From: Lumnitzera littorea
Lineage: Eukaryota; Streptophyta; Magnoliopsida; Myrtales; Combretaceae
Direction: 5' to 3'
Assembly (NCBI GenBank): GCA_024138015.1
Contig: JAMXBB010000003.1
Location: forward strand, 11,966,060 to 12,030,059
Length of the DNA: 64,000 bases
This document shows, piece after piece, positions 1 through 12,194 of the stretch (position 1 is the stretch's first letter; every line of letters begins with the position of its first letter). A program made the position numbers and the translations under genes. Below the pieces are notes generated by a model. It was given only the letters and a program-made list of their open reading frames with translations. It was not told where the DNA came from and searched no databases.

Positions 1-327
1 TACTTCAATTATCCTAACACAAATTTTCTTTGCAATGGAATTGCTAGTTGCCACTCCCTAACATGTAATCTTACTTATTTTATCCAAAATTGATAACTCT
101 TGAAAATTTTTCACTAACTACCTACATTGAAAAGATTAATAATAGGATGAACTAAAGTTCAGTATGGAATATAACAAACACATGTACACGATGCATACTA
201 CCAACATATCACATGCATAATTATAATAACCAATGAAACAAACACCATTTATTATCTTAATTATTAGCTTGCAAACAACACAGTTGTTGCATCTTAAGAC
301 TTTGGGTAACTTATGACTCCTAACAAG

Positions 328-368
<41 letters not shown>

Positions 369-377
369 TAATAGTAT
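1..377 (-). repeat. Left LTR of a Gypsy-derived LARD-like element, distal part (interrupted)
   Basis: Bases 1-377 align almost throughout with 10242-10600. Both carry the same blocks, including the stretch around GCAATGGAATTGCTA and a (TA)n tract just before an AGTATTGGTGTG motif. The alignment resumes at 5303, because Copia-1 (378-5302) sits inside this copy. Together 1-377 and 5303-6691 form one LTR on the minus strand. Its outer end lies before base 1, so its full length and target duplication cannot be read. Confidence 0.75.
330..370. repeat. (TA)n microsatellite
   Basis: About 40 bases of alternating TA. The equivalent tract in the sister LTR copy (10568-10586) is much shorter, so it has expanded or contracted since the two LTRs were identical. 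Confidence 0.9.
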
Positions 378-572
378 TGGTGTGTATAGAGAAATATGAG
401 TGTAGAAAAATATAATATAACTATATATTGATGTGTATTTTTCTATACATATAAGGAGTAATACATATAGATAATGTACTCCTCATAGTTGTGTACCAAC
501 CCCCCTACTTAACATTGCATTAATGATACTGTTTAGTAAATATAATATTATTTAAATACTTATTCCATAACA
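378..572 (-). repeat. Copia-1 3' LTR
   Basis: It pairs with 5120-5302; the blocks AATATAATATAACTATATAT and AAATATAATATTATTTAAAT are shared. It ends ATAACA on the plus strand, so it starts TGTTAT in element orientation. The outer edge is TGGTGTG at 378 (381 is also possible). A purine-rich tract on the minus strand lies immediately inside at 573-583. Confidence 0.85.
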
Positions 573-583
573 CTCTCCCCTCT
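573..583 (-). other. Copia-1 polypurine tract
   Basis: On the minus strand this reads as a run of A and G (core GAGGGGAGAG) that abuts the TGTTAT start of the 3' LTR, where the plus-strand primer of a Copia element is expected. Confidence 0.75.
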
Positions 584-1299
584 AATTGGAGCATAGATGT
601 TGATCATGCCCAGCTTGTTACAAAGATAACTAACCCGAGTCTCATTTAAAGCTTTTGTAAAAAGATCTCCAAATTGGTCTTTAGATTTCACATATCTAAT
701 TGAGAACAACTTTGGTTGTATCTTTTTACGAACAAAGTGATAGTCAATCTTAATATATTTAGTTTGCTTGTGAAACATGGGATTAGATGCATTATAAATA
801 GCAATTGATTATCACACCATAATTTTGCTAGCACAGAGACTTTGAGCCCAATCTTAATTAAAATTTGATATATCCACATGACTTCACATGTTGATTGAGT
901 CGTAGCTTTATATTCTAATTCTGCACTAAATTTGGATACTACATTTTGCTTCTTGATCTTCCATGAAGCTAGATTTCTCTAAAGAAAACATAATAGCTGG
1001 TAATGGATTTTCAATCTTCCTTAGACCCACCGAATTTGCATTTAAAAAGCATTCTACATGAGAATGACCATGGTTTTTGAGTAGTATACCCTGTCCAATA
1101 GTAGCCTTCAAATAACATAAGATTTGTTTTAAGGTAGCTCACTGATGAAGTGTTAAGGAAGACATAAATTGGCTTACAATACTAACAGTATATGAAATAG
1201 GGGAATGAGTTATTGTGAGGTAATTCAAATTTGCAACCACTCTCCTATATCTTTCAAGATCCTCGAATAACTCTCCATCCTTGGTGAGTTACAAATTAG
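576..1299 (-). pseudogene. Copia-1 RNase H (decayed)
   Basis: The minus strand at 560-778 encodes the C-terminal part of a Copia RNase H domain, with the family signature FVRKKIQ, then QFGDLFTKAL and KLGMINIYAP running up to the polypurine tract. The upstream part (780-1299) still gives short matching segments in different frames, including a residual CDNQ motif near 800-810. In life the domain degrades the RNA strand of the RNA-DNA hybrid during reverse transcription. Several stops and frame changes separate the pieces, so no full domain can be made. Confidence 0.8.
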
Positions 1300-2489
1300 G
1301 TGTCATTAGAGTACTACGTTGTTTTGCCCTTAACTTTCCTGTCTTAAATAACAAGTCAATTATATATTTTCATTGAGACAAGAAAATACCTTTCTTATTT
1401 CTTAACACCTTAAATCCTAAAAAATACTTCAAGGACCCTAATTACTTTGTTTGGAATTGGCTGTGAAGAAAATCCTTCAAAGATGATATTCCTCTTGCAT
1501 CAGTCTCAGTAATTATGATATCATCCACATAAATAACAAGAAGAATGATGTTGGATGAACAATGCTTATAAAACACCGAGTGATCATACTTAATTTTGGT
1601 CATTCTAAACCTTTCAATTACCTGGTTGAATTTTCCAAATCAAGCATGAAGACTCTACTTCAAACCATATAAAGATTTTTGAAGATGATAAACTTCCCCA
1701 TACTCCTCTTGAGCAACAAACCTCGGTGGTTAGTCTATGTAGACTTCTTGAAGATTTTCATGAAAAAAGACATTTTTAATATCCAATTGATGTAGGGGCC
1801 CATCATGAGTATTTCCCATGGAGACAAATAAATGGGCAGATGTCAATTTAGCTACATGAGAGAAAGTCTTATGATAGTCAACACCATAAGTTTGGGCATA
1901 GCCTTCTGTAACAAAACAAGCTTTGAGGCGAGCAATAGATCCATTAGGATTCACCTTAACCACAAATACCCATTTACATTCAATTGCCTTTTTTCTTGCA
2001 AGTAAACTTACCAAATCCCAAGTACCAATAGCATCTAAAGCATTCATTTTCTCTATCATTACCACACGTAAGCTAGGATGAGATAAGGCCTCATGAAGAG
2101 TTTTAAGAATAGATATGGTAGTAAGGGATGTGATAAAGGAACATGAAGGTGTAGATACTTGATCATGTGACACAAATGATGAAATAGGATATGTACATTC
2201 TTGTTTACCTTTATGAAGAGTAATGAGTAGGTTAATACCATTATTGGTTGGATGCAATTCCGAAGAAAAACCTGTTGTTGGACATGTAGTGGGAGGATTT
2301 TGACTTTTAGTATACACATGGTGAATTGGTGGAGGAGGTGGTGGTCTTGGAGAAGTAAGAGGTGGTAGTGTGGTAGACATAATATCTGGTGATTGATACG
2401 TAATGTGGTAGACTAATAAATTGTCATTCTCCCCCTTATTCTCAGTATGATTAGAAGAAGTAAGAAAGATGGGACATTGTTTCATAAAG
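1300..2489 (-). pseudogene. Copia-1 reverse transcriptase (decayed)
   Basis: The largest piece is 1730-2485 on the minus strand (251 codons). Its N-terminal ~120 residues are the low-complexity, proline-rich linker between integrase and RT; its end is the RT N-terminus, recognisable from ECKWVFVVKVN, RLKACFVTEGYAQTYGVDY and LHQLDIKN. The family catalytic YVDD box is intact on the minus strand near 1520-1535 but in another frame. RT would copy the element RNA into DNA. This is the RVT_2 family of Copia elements. Frame breaks between 1300 and 1730 inactivate it. Confidence 0.88.
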
Positions 2490-3889
2490 GTGACATAAGA
2501 AATTTAGGAAGACTAGGATAGTAATATAGATGTCCTTTCTATAAATAAGAGCAACCCAAGAAAACACATTTTATAGACTTAGGATCTAACTTTGTGACTT
2601 GAGTGTGAACATCTCGAAACAAAGCATGTATTCTTAAAAATGTAAGGTTCAATAGGAAATAAAGGTTTTGCTGGAAAAAGAATGCTATAAAGAACCTCAC
2701 CTTGAAGAACGGAAGAAGGCATACGGTTAATGAGAAAACAAGCTGTTGAAACAGCTTTTACTGAAAAGTGTCTAAGAACATGAGTTTAGAATAAAAGTGC
2801 CCTAATTGTTTCAAAAAGATGTCTGTTTTTTCTTTCAATCACACCATTTTGAGGTGGTGAACTAATGTGTGAAGTTTGATGAATAATGCCTTGTTTAGCT
2901 ATATAGGTTCTAAATACTTTAGATAAATATTTTCGAGCATTATTACTCCTTAAAATCCATATAGGAACATTAAATTGAGTTTGGATTTGAGCACAAAAGG
3001 TAGTAAAATGACAAAACAACTTAGAAACAATTTTTCATTAAATTAAGCCAAGTCATATGAGAAAAATCATTGAAAAATGTAACAAAATAACGAAATCTAG
3101 TTTTAGATGTAACTAGATAAGGACCCCAAACATCTAAATCTATTACCTTAAAGGGAGTACTGACTCTTTTATTGATAAGAGAAACATAAGACTAGTGATG
3201 CCGTTTTATAATCTAACATGATTTGTAATCTAAAGATGACACATTCTGGAATTGAGGACATACTTTCTTTAAGGAAGAAAGAGAAGGATGGCCAAGTTGA
3301 TAATGCACTTTAGAATGAGTCAGGATACTTGAGTAAGCAATAGGTTTAGGAATTTATTTGAGTATCCAAAACATATAGTCCTCCTGAAAAATGCCCTTTA
3401 CCAATAATCCTCTTCGTCATAAGATCCTGAAATAGACAATAATCAGGAAAGAATGAGACACAACAATTTAAGCTACAAGTAATGTGACTAATTAATATGA
3501 GGTTAAATGAGAAATTTAGTAGGCTTAGGATGGAAGATAGAAAAAGTTTTGAAGTAGGATTTGTATTGCCAAATCCGAAAATAGGTGATGTTGAGCCATT
3601 TGCTAAAGTGACAAGAGAAGATGAGGTATGTGATTTAAAAGTAGTGAAGAGACTAGAATTACCTATTATATGATTAGTAGCACCTAAGTCAATGACCTAT
3701 TGTGATTTTGAGGAAAGAAGGTGCCTATGAGGATTACCTGACTTAGCAACAGTAGTAGTAGATAAATATGAATTTTTTAATGCTTCCTAGTATTGAAGAA
3801 AATGAGCAAACTTATCTATAGAAATTGTAACTATTTGTTTAGATAATGGACCGGGTGTGCTAATAACTGTTGTAACATGAGTTGAATGA
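2490..3889 (-). pseudogene. Copia-1 protease and integrase (decayed)
   Basis: On the minus strand the protease active-site box lies near 3670-3700 and reads DLGAT instead of DSGAT or DTGAT, directly after an in-frame stop. The GAG-pre-integrase zinc region follows around 3240-3300 (HYQLGHPS), then the integrase core with DVWGP near 3120-3140. The segment 2786-3019 holds the distal core: the second catalytic Asp is replaced (RSNN where RSDN is usual), while the Glu box NGVIERKNR survives. Protease would cut the polyprotein and integrase would insert the cDNA. With the catalytic site broken and many stops, neither is functional. Confidence 0.85.
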
Positions 3890-4689
3890 GATTTCTAAGA
3901 TTTACTCAACAACTTTTGACAAGTGTGTTTGGTCTAACCACACTCATGACAATAATAACATTCATCTCCCCCTGGCTCTTGGCTTCTATTGTTTCCTTTT
4001 TTATTAGATGACTTTGCAGCTCTTAATCCATTTCGATTAATAAGGGCACTAGAGGTTGAGGCAGAAGGAGCAACAAAATTACTATTATCTATGTGAAGTA
4101 CTCTAGTAAATACCTCATGCAAGGAAGAAATGTCAACTCCAGACAAAATTTGAGTTATGATCATCTCAAATTGAGAGTTAAGTCTTACTAAAAAACTCAT
4201 GATAGCCATCTTCTCTCATTGTGACTGTTGCATTCTTATATTAGCATTGAATGACAACAAGACATTTAACTCTTCATAAATCCTTTTAATGTTCATAAAA
4301 TATGTCTGAAGAGGTTGATCATTTTGCTTAGGATGATAAAATGCCTTAACTTCACAAATATGAGAAAGGTACTCTTTTTTAGAGTACAGAAATTCCAAAT
4401 ACTCCATTAATTCTTTCACATACTTACATTGATTAACCAAACTAACCACTTTGGTATCAATAGAATTCCTTATTTTCAAAAATAATTTATCATTGTCTTT
4501 GAACCACTCTCTACTCGCATCATTAGTAGGTAGTTTATCGGTAAGATGATGGTCTTGAGAAATACTCCACAAATATATCCTAATTGTCTTACTCTATTCT
4601 AAATAATTAGGATTAGCAAGCTTATGTTTTGTGATTTTAGACATTATTGGAACAATTTTTGTTACAAAAGTTTTCTGATCTTTAGCCAT
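3890..4689 (-). pseudogene. Copia-1 gag (decayed)
   Basis: A start codon at 4687-4689 begins a recognisable plant Copia gag (MAKDQKTF...). An in-frame TAG follows after NYLE, where the family usually has a Trp (NYLxWS). The next segments, 4216-4572 and 3934-4209, keep the gag core (LFLKIRNSIDTKVVSLVN, YFMNIKRIYEELNVLL, MAIMSFLVRLNSQFE). A zinc knuckle closes the region at about 3930-3950, with Cys-x2-Cys and a final Cys but Gln in place of the His. Gag would form the cytoplasmic particle that packages element RNA. Stops and the altered knuckle mark it as a pseudogene. Confidence 0.88.
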
Positions 4690-5108
4690 AAGATACCATA
4701 AACAAGACTTCAATAATATCCAATAAAAAATCAAACCCTTAAAGTCCAAAATGTTACTAACCAGAGAAATAAGATAGTATTAACAAATAATAAAAACCTA
4801 ACCTCATCACAAGGGAAAACTTACACTTGCAAACCTGTTGTACCAAAAAAACAAATTAGCCACTTACACGACTTCAACAAGACAGTAAATGTCGACTAAT
4901 AGCTGCAACAAATGGCAACTAGCAACTCTAAATAGACTGGACACCAGTACTGATCCCTGCACTTCCAGTAACAGTAGAGAAAACACCAATTCAAATTTTA
5001 AGGTGAACCTTAAGCCACTTATAGTACGTGAACAAGGCTAATATATCACTCAAACAAGATGATCTAGATAAGTAAAAGTGAGCACTCAAAGAGTTTTAGG
5101 AATCTATT

Positions 5109-5119
5109 CTCTAATATCA
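5109..5119 (-). other. Copia-1 primer binding site
   Basis: The minus strand reads TGATATTAGAG, a two-change derivative of TGGTATCAGAG, the sequence complementary to the 3' end of initiator Met tRNA used by most plant Copia elements. It abuts the inner edge of the 5' LTR. Confidence 0.75.
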
Positions 5120-5302
5120 TATAGAGAAATGACTATAGAAAAATATAATATAACTATATATTGATGTGTATTTCTATACATACAAGGAGTGACATATATA
5201 GACAACATGTTCCTAATAATTGGTGTACCAACTTGTACTTAACAATACATTAATTACACTATCTAGTAAATATAATATTATTTAAATACTTATTCTATAA
5301 CA
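5120..5302 (-). repeat. Copia-1 5' LTR
   Basis: Partner of 378-572. It ends at CA (5301-5302), followed by GTAT of the target duplication. The inner end has lost the last few bases (the CACACCA end seen in the other LTR) next to the primer binding site. Confidence 0.85.
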
Positions 5303-6691
5303 GTATGAGTGTTACCTAACATCTAAGTATCCTTTCCTGGAATCCAACTAAGTCATTTCAATATGGAATCGCCCTTAGGTTAGTCGTGTATGATCACTAG
5401 GTGCCTCACTAACCCTCATGGACCTTAAGCGGGATAAGCTTAAGCAATATAAATTCATCAAGTTTAAGTTTAGATTAATTCTAGTTAAATAACTATTCTA
5501 AACAAGCATAACAAGCAAACACGTATCCCATATCCAAGTCTTGAGAACAAGTCGTAATATTTATATTTGAAGTTCTTCTATAATCAACACCTAATGTACA
5601 GTGTAAAGATAACAATTTTTAGAATCTATTTCCATGTTTTCTTATATTAGATAGATTCTTTTGTTTTTTTTTTCTTTTGTCCAAATTCTTGAGTCTATAT
5701 TTTAGCATAACCTAAGGTTGTAAAACCATCTTAAACTCCTAAACAAGTTTAGAATAGGTTAGACCATAGTATAAGAGGATAAGAAACAAGAAATAAGAGG
5801 AAAAGGAATGATATACGCTCACCCCTAAGGAACACGATAGTGAACCTGGTCATGTTCTTTGTACTTTGTAGAACTACATGTACATGGCCTGGATCATAGC
5901 CATGAACCTTGGCTATGATCCTCTTGTTTACAATTTTTAAAATTTTTTTTCGATGCCTAAACTTCATCTTAACACATACGCAAAGACTACAGTGAAGATC
6001 AAACTTATGATCATGGCCATATTTCCCTAAATAGAAAAATTCCACCCCAAACACCATCTTTAACATCACCCAACAATGATTCCCTCTTCGTGGTCCTCCA
6101 ACCCCCATCAAACGTCACCATTAAGTTAATCCATAATCCCCTTCTTGAGCAATTCAACCCTTTTTACACATCAACAACTCACTTCATCTAATGTTCCATC
6201 AATTAATTGATCATTAACCCACTTATGATCACAAGATCAATAAGAGATTAAGGATTTGAGATTACTTACATGCTTTCTTGATTAAATAACATCAAAGGCT
6301 TGAATCATCACCTCCAAAATGCCATAAATCTTGTATTTTTGCATACCTGTTAATATCTTAAATTTTCTAGCACTCGTCTCAATAATTTGAATTTTGGTTT
6401 TGGTTTTTAAGAGAGGCTTGGGAGTTCTTTGTTATTAGGGTTAAAGGAATGATAAGAAAATAGAATAAGTGTTAGGGTTTTATCTAAATCACTATGTGTT
6501 AAGAGGGGTAAGGGTGAGGTTTTCTTTAAATCTTAATGTGTCAAGGGGTAAGGGTTTCTAACATTTTGCTAAATTAAAATACCCTTATAGACTTTAGTCA
6601 ATTACGTGCCATACTAACCCTTTAATGCCATAAATATCTTTTTTATTTCTCTCCTTTTAATTTTAAAATTCTGGGTTTTATAATTCTTACA
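5303..6691 (-). repeat. Left LTR of the LARD-like element, proximal part
   Basis: Colinear with 10600-11995 over the whole length, for example in the block from CCTTTCCTGGAATC to the end ATTTTAAAATTCTGGGTTTT. It ends at TTACA (6691), so on the minus strand the LTR starts TGTAAG. A strong purine tract follows at 6692-6713, which fixes this as the 3' LTR of a minus-strand element. The left copy has an extra TAATTCTTA at its very end relative to the right copy. Confidence 0.82.
5891..5921. repeat. Perfect 12-bp inverted repeat with 7-nt loop
   Basis: GGATCATAGCCA and TGGCTATGATCC flank TGAACCT, giving a perfect hairpin. The equivalent place in the right LTR (about 11197-11230) keeps only part of the pairing. 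Confidence 0.85.
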
Positions 6692-6740
6692 TCCCCTGCT
6701 CTCTTCCCCTCTTAATAGAACTTTTGTCCTCGAAAGTTCC
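6692..6740 (-). other. Polypurine tract and end of a Gypsy-type polyprotein
   Basis: On the minus strand 6692-6713 is almost all A and G and abuts the LTR start. The codons just before it read LSRTKVLLRGEE, resembling the integrase tail of plant Gypsy elements (family pattern L-R-T-K-x-x-x-x-G-E). This short relic suggests the LARD-like element descends from a Gypsy element. Confidence 0.6.
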
Positions 6741-9700
6741 TCACTTCTAAATCTAGCACTCAAATAACTTTACTATAGTTAGACTTACTTGATCATTCGA
6801 TCTTTCTCTACTGAGTTATATATTTACGATTGTTTCTCCTTAACCTTAATAAACCAACTTCCACCTTGCATCATCTATTTAAATTTATTCTAACTTACTA
6901 ATTTGTTTAGCTCTTCTTAGATTCACTTTAAGTCTCCTTGCCTTATACTTTCGTTAGGATTTTCTTTTACTGTATGTTGTTTCCTTAGATCTTAATACAC
7001 TTAATCACTTTTGTTTCTATCTTCTCTTAATCGAGTGTCTTTCTTGTTATAAATTCATTCCTAAATTTGCTATTAATTCCCTATAATGAATACCTTTATG
7101 TTATATACATGGGTTCTTAATAACGTGTATAAATCTCCAATTACGTAATGTTCTTCTCTTTTTACCTCTGCTGTGTTACTCAGATATGTTTCCATCATAT
7201 GATTTCATTCATCTTACTCATAACCGTTCTCATCTTATAGTGATATTTCTATCATATTGATTTCTTAATTTATCATAACCTGAGGAACTCAAGCATATTT
7301 GGTTTACTTTCCTAATACCACCAGGTTGTAACTAATAGGTTCCCAAAATCAACATTTGTAAATTTGTATCCTTTTTAACTTCCATCTAAAAAGTTTTCTT
7401 CACCTTTCTTGTTTCATATATTTTACAAATTTCTTTTTTGAAATTAGAGTCTCCAAATTTTCTGCTAGTTGTATTCTAGATTTCCACTTAATGAATCTTA
7501 AATTTCCAAATTTTATTTTCTAGTTTCTCACTAGATCAAATGCCTAATGGCTAAACTCTCCTATTTAAAAATCTTTAAGTCCCACTTTTGATGTACTATC
7601 ATAATCCATCCGATTTCACTTTAAAGCTACCCGAAACTTCTTACTAACAACCTACTTTCACTATTACTGACGAAAGAAAAGATTATTGTTGTTACGATTG
7701 TTTTATAATTATAACTATGTACACTTTATCATTATAACTTAATTTGCTCAACGTTAAGAGCTATTATCTTTACTTTTATTATCTCAAGGTTTATTAAGTT
7801 ATGTTACTCATTTACTTCTTATTATTTCATTATAGCTTATTCATTATTTTACCTTCTGTATTTATTTTTGTGAGTGTTGTAATTATTAGCTTCCTTCATT
7901 ATGATTGTTGTAGAAGGTACTGTAGGCATATCTCCAATTATCTCAATTACCTTATCTTGTATAGTTGGTTATCTTTTATTGATTTGTTTACTTATATTAT
8001 TGTTGATTTATTTACTCTTCGCTTTATTTCCTTTCTATTATTATTTTCTTATTATGTTGATTTGTTGTTGTCTTAACTTTATGGAGCTAGTATTCTATAT
8101 CACCTAGCATAATTACTTATATAAGTAAGGTTAGTAAATCTTGACACTTTATTGAATTAGACACAATAAGGATACATTAGATGACTCAACTGGACTCAAC
8201 ATTATACGATAAGGTAAGATAGATGACTCATAAGACAGAGTAGACATGATATGACATAGACTAGAATTAGGAGGAAATATGAATTTGCCTTTCCTATCTC
8301 ATATGTTTAGGTGCTAAAATGTATATAAAATATTTAGTTCTTTCTTTTCTTTTTCTTAGGTAATATAATTAATTAAATGTCTTTCTTTCTTTTTTTTTTT
8401 TCTCCCTAAGTTTGTGGGGACTTTTGTAAAAGGTGTATTATTAATTATAAGTTTAAGAATTTATAATTATTCATGTTCTTTTGATATTATGTCACCCTTC
8501 ACTATGGAAATTTTAGTGAAACAGTTTTGTAGATAGCCTTTTATTATCATGATTGTTGCCATGGTGGTCATTATTATCGATATTATTGTTATTATTATCA
8601 TCGTTAAGTATTCAATATTGGGTTATTGTAAATTTTCTCTTTCCTCGCTATAAGGTTTTGGGGAGATATTATTTACCTTATATTTAACAATTAATTAATG
8701 TTATTTCTATTTTAATGAATATTTACGGTCATCATTTTAGTATGGTAGCGCTTTCATCTATAGAGGGATGGTGTAGATGGACTATTATTGAAATTTAGAC
8801 ATTTGGGAGTCGTCGTTTTGAGAAATTTTAATGAATTAGTGAATATGTTGAATATTGTGGTCAACATGTGGTGTATTTGTTGAGAAATATTACATGTGTT
8901 GGTCACCCTTCCATAGTTAATTAGGAAGGCCATTACTTTTTTTTTTCTTTTCTTAATTGGCATTTTGTTAATTTTATGTGTAAAACTCTATTTATTAATA
9001 AAAAAAATCTTTATAAAGGTTCATAAATATATTTTTATTACGCAATATCATCATTCTTAATTATACTTGTTTTTAAAGTTTTCACCTTGCCATTAATTGT
9101 TCTCTATTTTAGTATATGCTAGTTAACATTCTTAGTCAACTAGGTTTAATTGTGCATTTAAAATTACTTATTAATTACACTCATTATGAATATTCTTATT
9201 TATGATTGTTGTATTGACTTTTATCTCTTTCCATTTTCGTAAATTATTAGTTAATGGAAATTTTATACAAACTTACAGTTAGGTACCTATAGCATTAAAC
9301 TTGTAAGTGATTAGATAACTTATAGGAATATGAGAAATAAATAATTAAAATATTTTAACTATGCCTAAACATATGAACCTATTTGTTATTTCTACAACAT
9401 TTACTCCTATTTTCCATACTATTGAACAAAACTAGATCTAGTTGAAGCTATTATCATCAAATAATTTAATAAAACTCCAAATTAAACAATATCTCCAAAC
9501 CAATTCAATATGTAACTTTGAGTAAATAACATCAATAAAATAATACTATATAGCTACAAACCAACATCATAAGTTATTCGTAAGGTCATACTAACCCATA
9601 CTCTAATCACCCTTGTCATCTCATGGTACATCCTACAAATATATTTATATATGTATAATTCTCTTTGCCATTTGAGGAGAATTATTCCTATTTCTCCAAT

Positions 9701-10241
9701 TATTAAGCAAAACTAATTTCTATAAATATCTATTATCTCCAAAAACAATATAGATAAATCTCCAAAATAAATATTTTCATCTCCTAAAATAATATAAACA
9801 ATGACTCCAAAACAATTAAGGACATCAAATACTATAATTCTATACAACTGTAATTACCTATCAAAAGCTTACTTATAAGGTCAAACCTAACCTGTGATTT
9901 TATCTACTCTCATATCTTATTGTCCTACAGATTATTTTCTTAGTTGCTCCAGGGATTATGAACCTATGTCTTACAAATTATTTTCCTAGTTTTTCTAGGG
10001 ATCATGAACTTATGTTCTGAAATCACTTTAACTATAATGCTCCACAACTTAAAATGTTACAACTCACTACGTGTTCTTATTATCTATTAATACTTCAAGT
10101 AAAAACAATACTAAAATCTCTAAAATTATCTATCGAAATCACCAAATTATTCCAATGAAATTTAATTCTTCAAATGAAACCAAAATCACTTCTAAATAAA
10201 TTTTATGAAATCTTGAGTGAGAATTTACTTATGACAAAATA
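6741..10241. other. Non-coding interior of the LARD-like element
   Basis: Very AT-rich, with long pyrimidine-rich runs on the plus strand. I could not recognise gag, protease, RT or integrase in any frame. The longest open frames (7801-8076, 7901-8107, 8754-8963) are low-complexity, Leu/Ile/Tyr-rich translations of T-rich DNA and are probably chance. The right part (about 9300-10241) may belong to the right LTR, whose inner edge I cannot fix because its partner runs off the window. Confidence 0.6.
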
Positions 10242-11995
10242 TACTTCAACTGCCTTAACTCAATTTTTTTTTTTGCAATGGAATTGCTACTGGCCACTCC
10301 CCCACATGTAATCCTGTTGATTTTATCCAAAATCGATAGTTCTTGAAATTTTTAGTCTAAATACATTCCCCTGAAAAATTAATAACGTAATGAGTCAAAG
10401 CCCATGTGGAATACAATAAACACATGTTCATGATGTAGATCACCAAGAAGTCACATGTATAACCATAATAACTAATGCAACAAACACCATTTATTATCTT
10501 GATTAGTATTTGGCAAACAAAATAGCTTTGGTGTCTTATGGGATAACTTATGGCCCATAACAAACGATATATATATATATATATACATACATCATAGTAT
10601 TGGTGTGGGTCCTTCCCATCACCCAAGTAACCTTTCCTAGAATCTAATTAGGTCATCTCAATACTAAACCTCCATCAACTGAGTCGCGTATGATTACTAG
10701 GTGTCTCACCAACCCTCTTAGATCCTACCGAAGGGAGGTTGAAATGGGAAAAGCACAAGTAGTATAAATTCATTAAGTTTAAGTTTGAATTAATTCCACT
10801 TAAACAACTATTCTAAACAAGCACAATAAGCAAACATGTATCCCATATCTAAGTCTCAGAACAACTGGTAATATTCAAATCCGAAGTCTTTCCAAAATAT
10901 TTACCTGATGTAAAATGTAAAGGCAACAATTTTTAGAATCCAATTCCATGTTTTCTTATCTTAGCTGGACTCTTTTGTTTTCTTTTCTAAATTCTTAAGT
11001 CTCTGTTTTGCAATAGCTTAAGGTTTTAAAACCATTTTAAACTCCTAAACAAGTTTAGAATAGGTTGGATTATGGTGTAGGAGGATAAGAAACAAGAAAC
11101 AGGAGGAAAATGAATGATATAGGTTCACACCTAAGGAACATAGCCATAAATTTGGTTGTGTTTTTTCTACTTTGTAAAACTATATGCATGCAGCTTGGAT
11201 CATTGTCGTGAACCTTAGCCATGATCCTCTTGCCCATAATTTCTCCATATTTTTTTTTTTTTTGTGCTGAAACTTCATCTTAACACATCCTCAAAGACTA
11301 CGGTCATGATCATGCCCATGATTTTCACCATATTCCCTTAAATCGCAAAATTCCACCCTAAACGCCATCTCTAACGCCATCCAACAATGATTCCCTCTCC
11401 GTAATCCTCCAACCCCCCTCAAACGTCACCATTAAGCCAATCTACATTCCTCTTCTTTAGCAATTCAACCCTTTTTACACATCACTAACCTACATCTTCT
11501 GATGTTTCCTTAATATATTAATCATCAACACACTTATAATCACACGGTTGATAAGAGATTAAGAATTTGAGATTACTTACATGTTTTGTTCATTGAATAA
11601 CATCAAACGCTTGAATCACCACTTCTAAAACTTAAGAAATCTTATATTTTTGCGTACCCATTAATCTCTTGCGTTTTTTAGCATTTGTATCTCAGTAATC
11701 TAAATTTTAGTTTTGGTTTATAATAGAGGCTTGGGAGTTCTTTGTTATTAGTGTTAAAGGAATGAAAAGGAAATAGAATAAGTGTTAGGGTTTTATCTAA
11801 ATCATTATGTATTAAGAGGGGTAAAGGGTAAGGTTTTCTTTAAATCTTAATGTGTTAAGGGGTAAGGGTTTCTAACTTTTTGCTGGACTAAGTACCCCTG
11901 CAGACTTAAGTCAATTACATGCCATATCAACCCTTTAATGTCATATATATTTTTCTTATTTCTCTACCTATAATTTTAAAATTCTGGGTTTTACA
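10242..11995 (-). repeat. Right (5') LTR of the LARD-like element
   Basis: It matches 1-377 plus 5303-6691 with no Copia insertion and therefore preserves the empty target site near 10594-10610. It ends GGGTTTTACA at 11995, giving TGTAAAACCC in element orientation. Its left boundary is at or before 10242. An open frame on the minus strand (10357-10626) spans the (TA)n tract and is not a gene. Confidence 0.82.
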
Positions 11996-12189
11996 CAATC
12001 ATTTTCTTTTATTAAGGTAGAGGATATAAGCGTGATAGTTGTTACCTATAAAATCCTTTAGCTTGAGCTATATCATTTATGATCTTCATTAATAGATTCT
12101 TTTGTTATTATGCTTTTTCTATGGCAGCCACATTCTTAATCAAATTGTTGCTAGTCCTTACTTCTTTGAACATATTGAGTGTTTTAGTA

Positions 12190-12194
12190 TTGAT
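12190..12194. repeat. Target site duplication, left copy (TTGAT)
   Basis: TTGAT immediately before the TGATAG start of Copia-2; it matches 17859-17863 exactly. Confidence 0.9.

Larger units (their letters stand above)
378..5302 (-). mobile_element. Copia LTR retrotransposon 1 (full structure, decayed)
   Basis: The order on the minus strand is 5' LTR (5120-5302), primer binding site (5109-5119), gag (from 4689), protease and integrase, reverse transcriptase, RNase H (to about 576), polypurine tract (573-583) and 3' LTR (378-572). Protease-integrase-RT-RNaseH is the Copia (Ty1) order. It is inserted inside the left LTR of the LARD-like element. The flanking GTAT at 374-377 and 5303-5306 is the likely target duplication (4-5 bp), and 10594-10610 is the matching empty site. 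By eye the LTRs differ at roughly one base in seven, and the reading frames are full of stops and shifts, so it is an old, dead copy. Confidence 0.92.

Noticed and set aside
136..363. 75-codon minus-strand frame over the (TA)n tract
   Set aside because: Its N-terminus is the translation of a microsatellite (YIYIYI) and the rest is LTR sequence.
7801..8107. Two overlapping hydrophobic frames that look like membrane proteins
   Set aside because: Low-complexity translation of T-rich DNA in the LARD interior; no family resemblance or promoter context.
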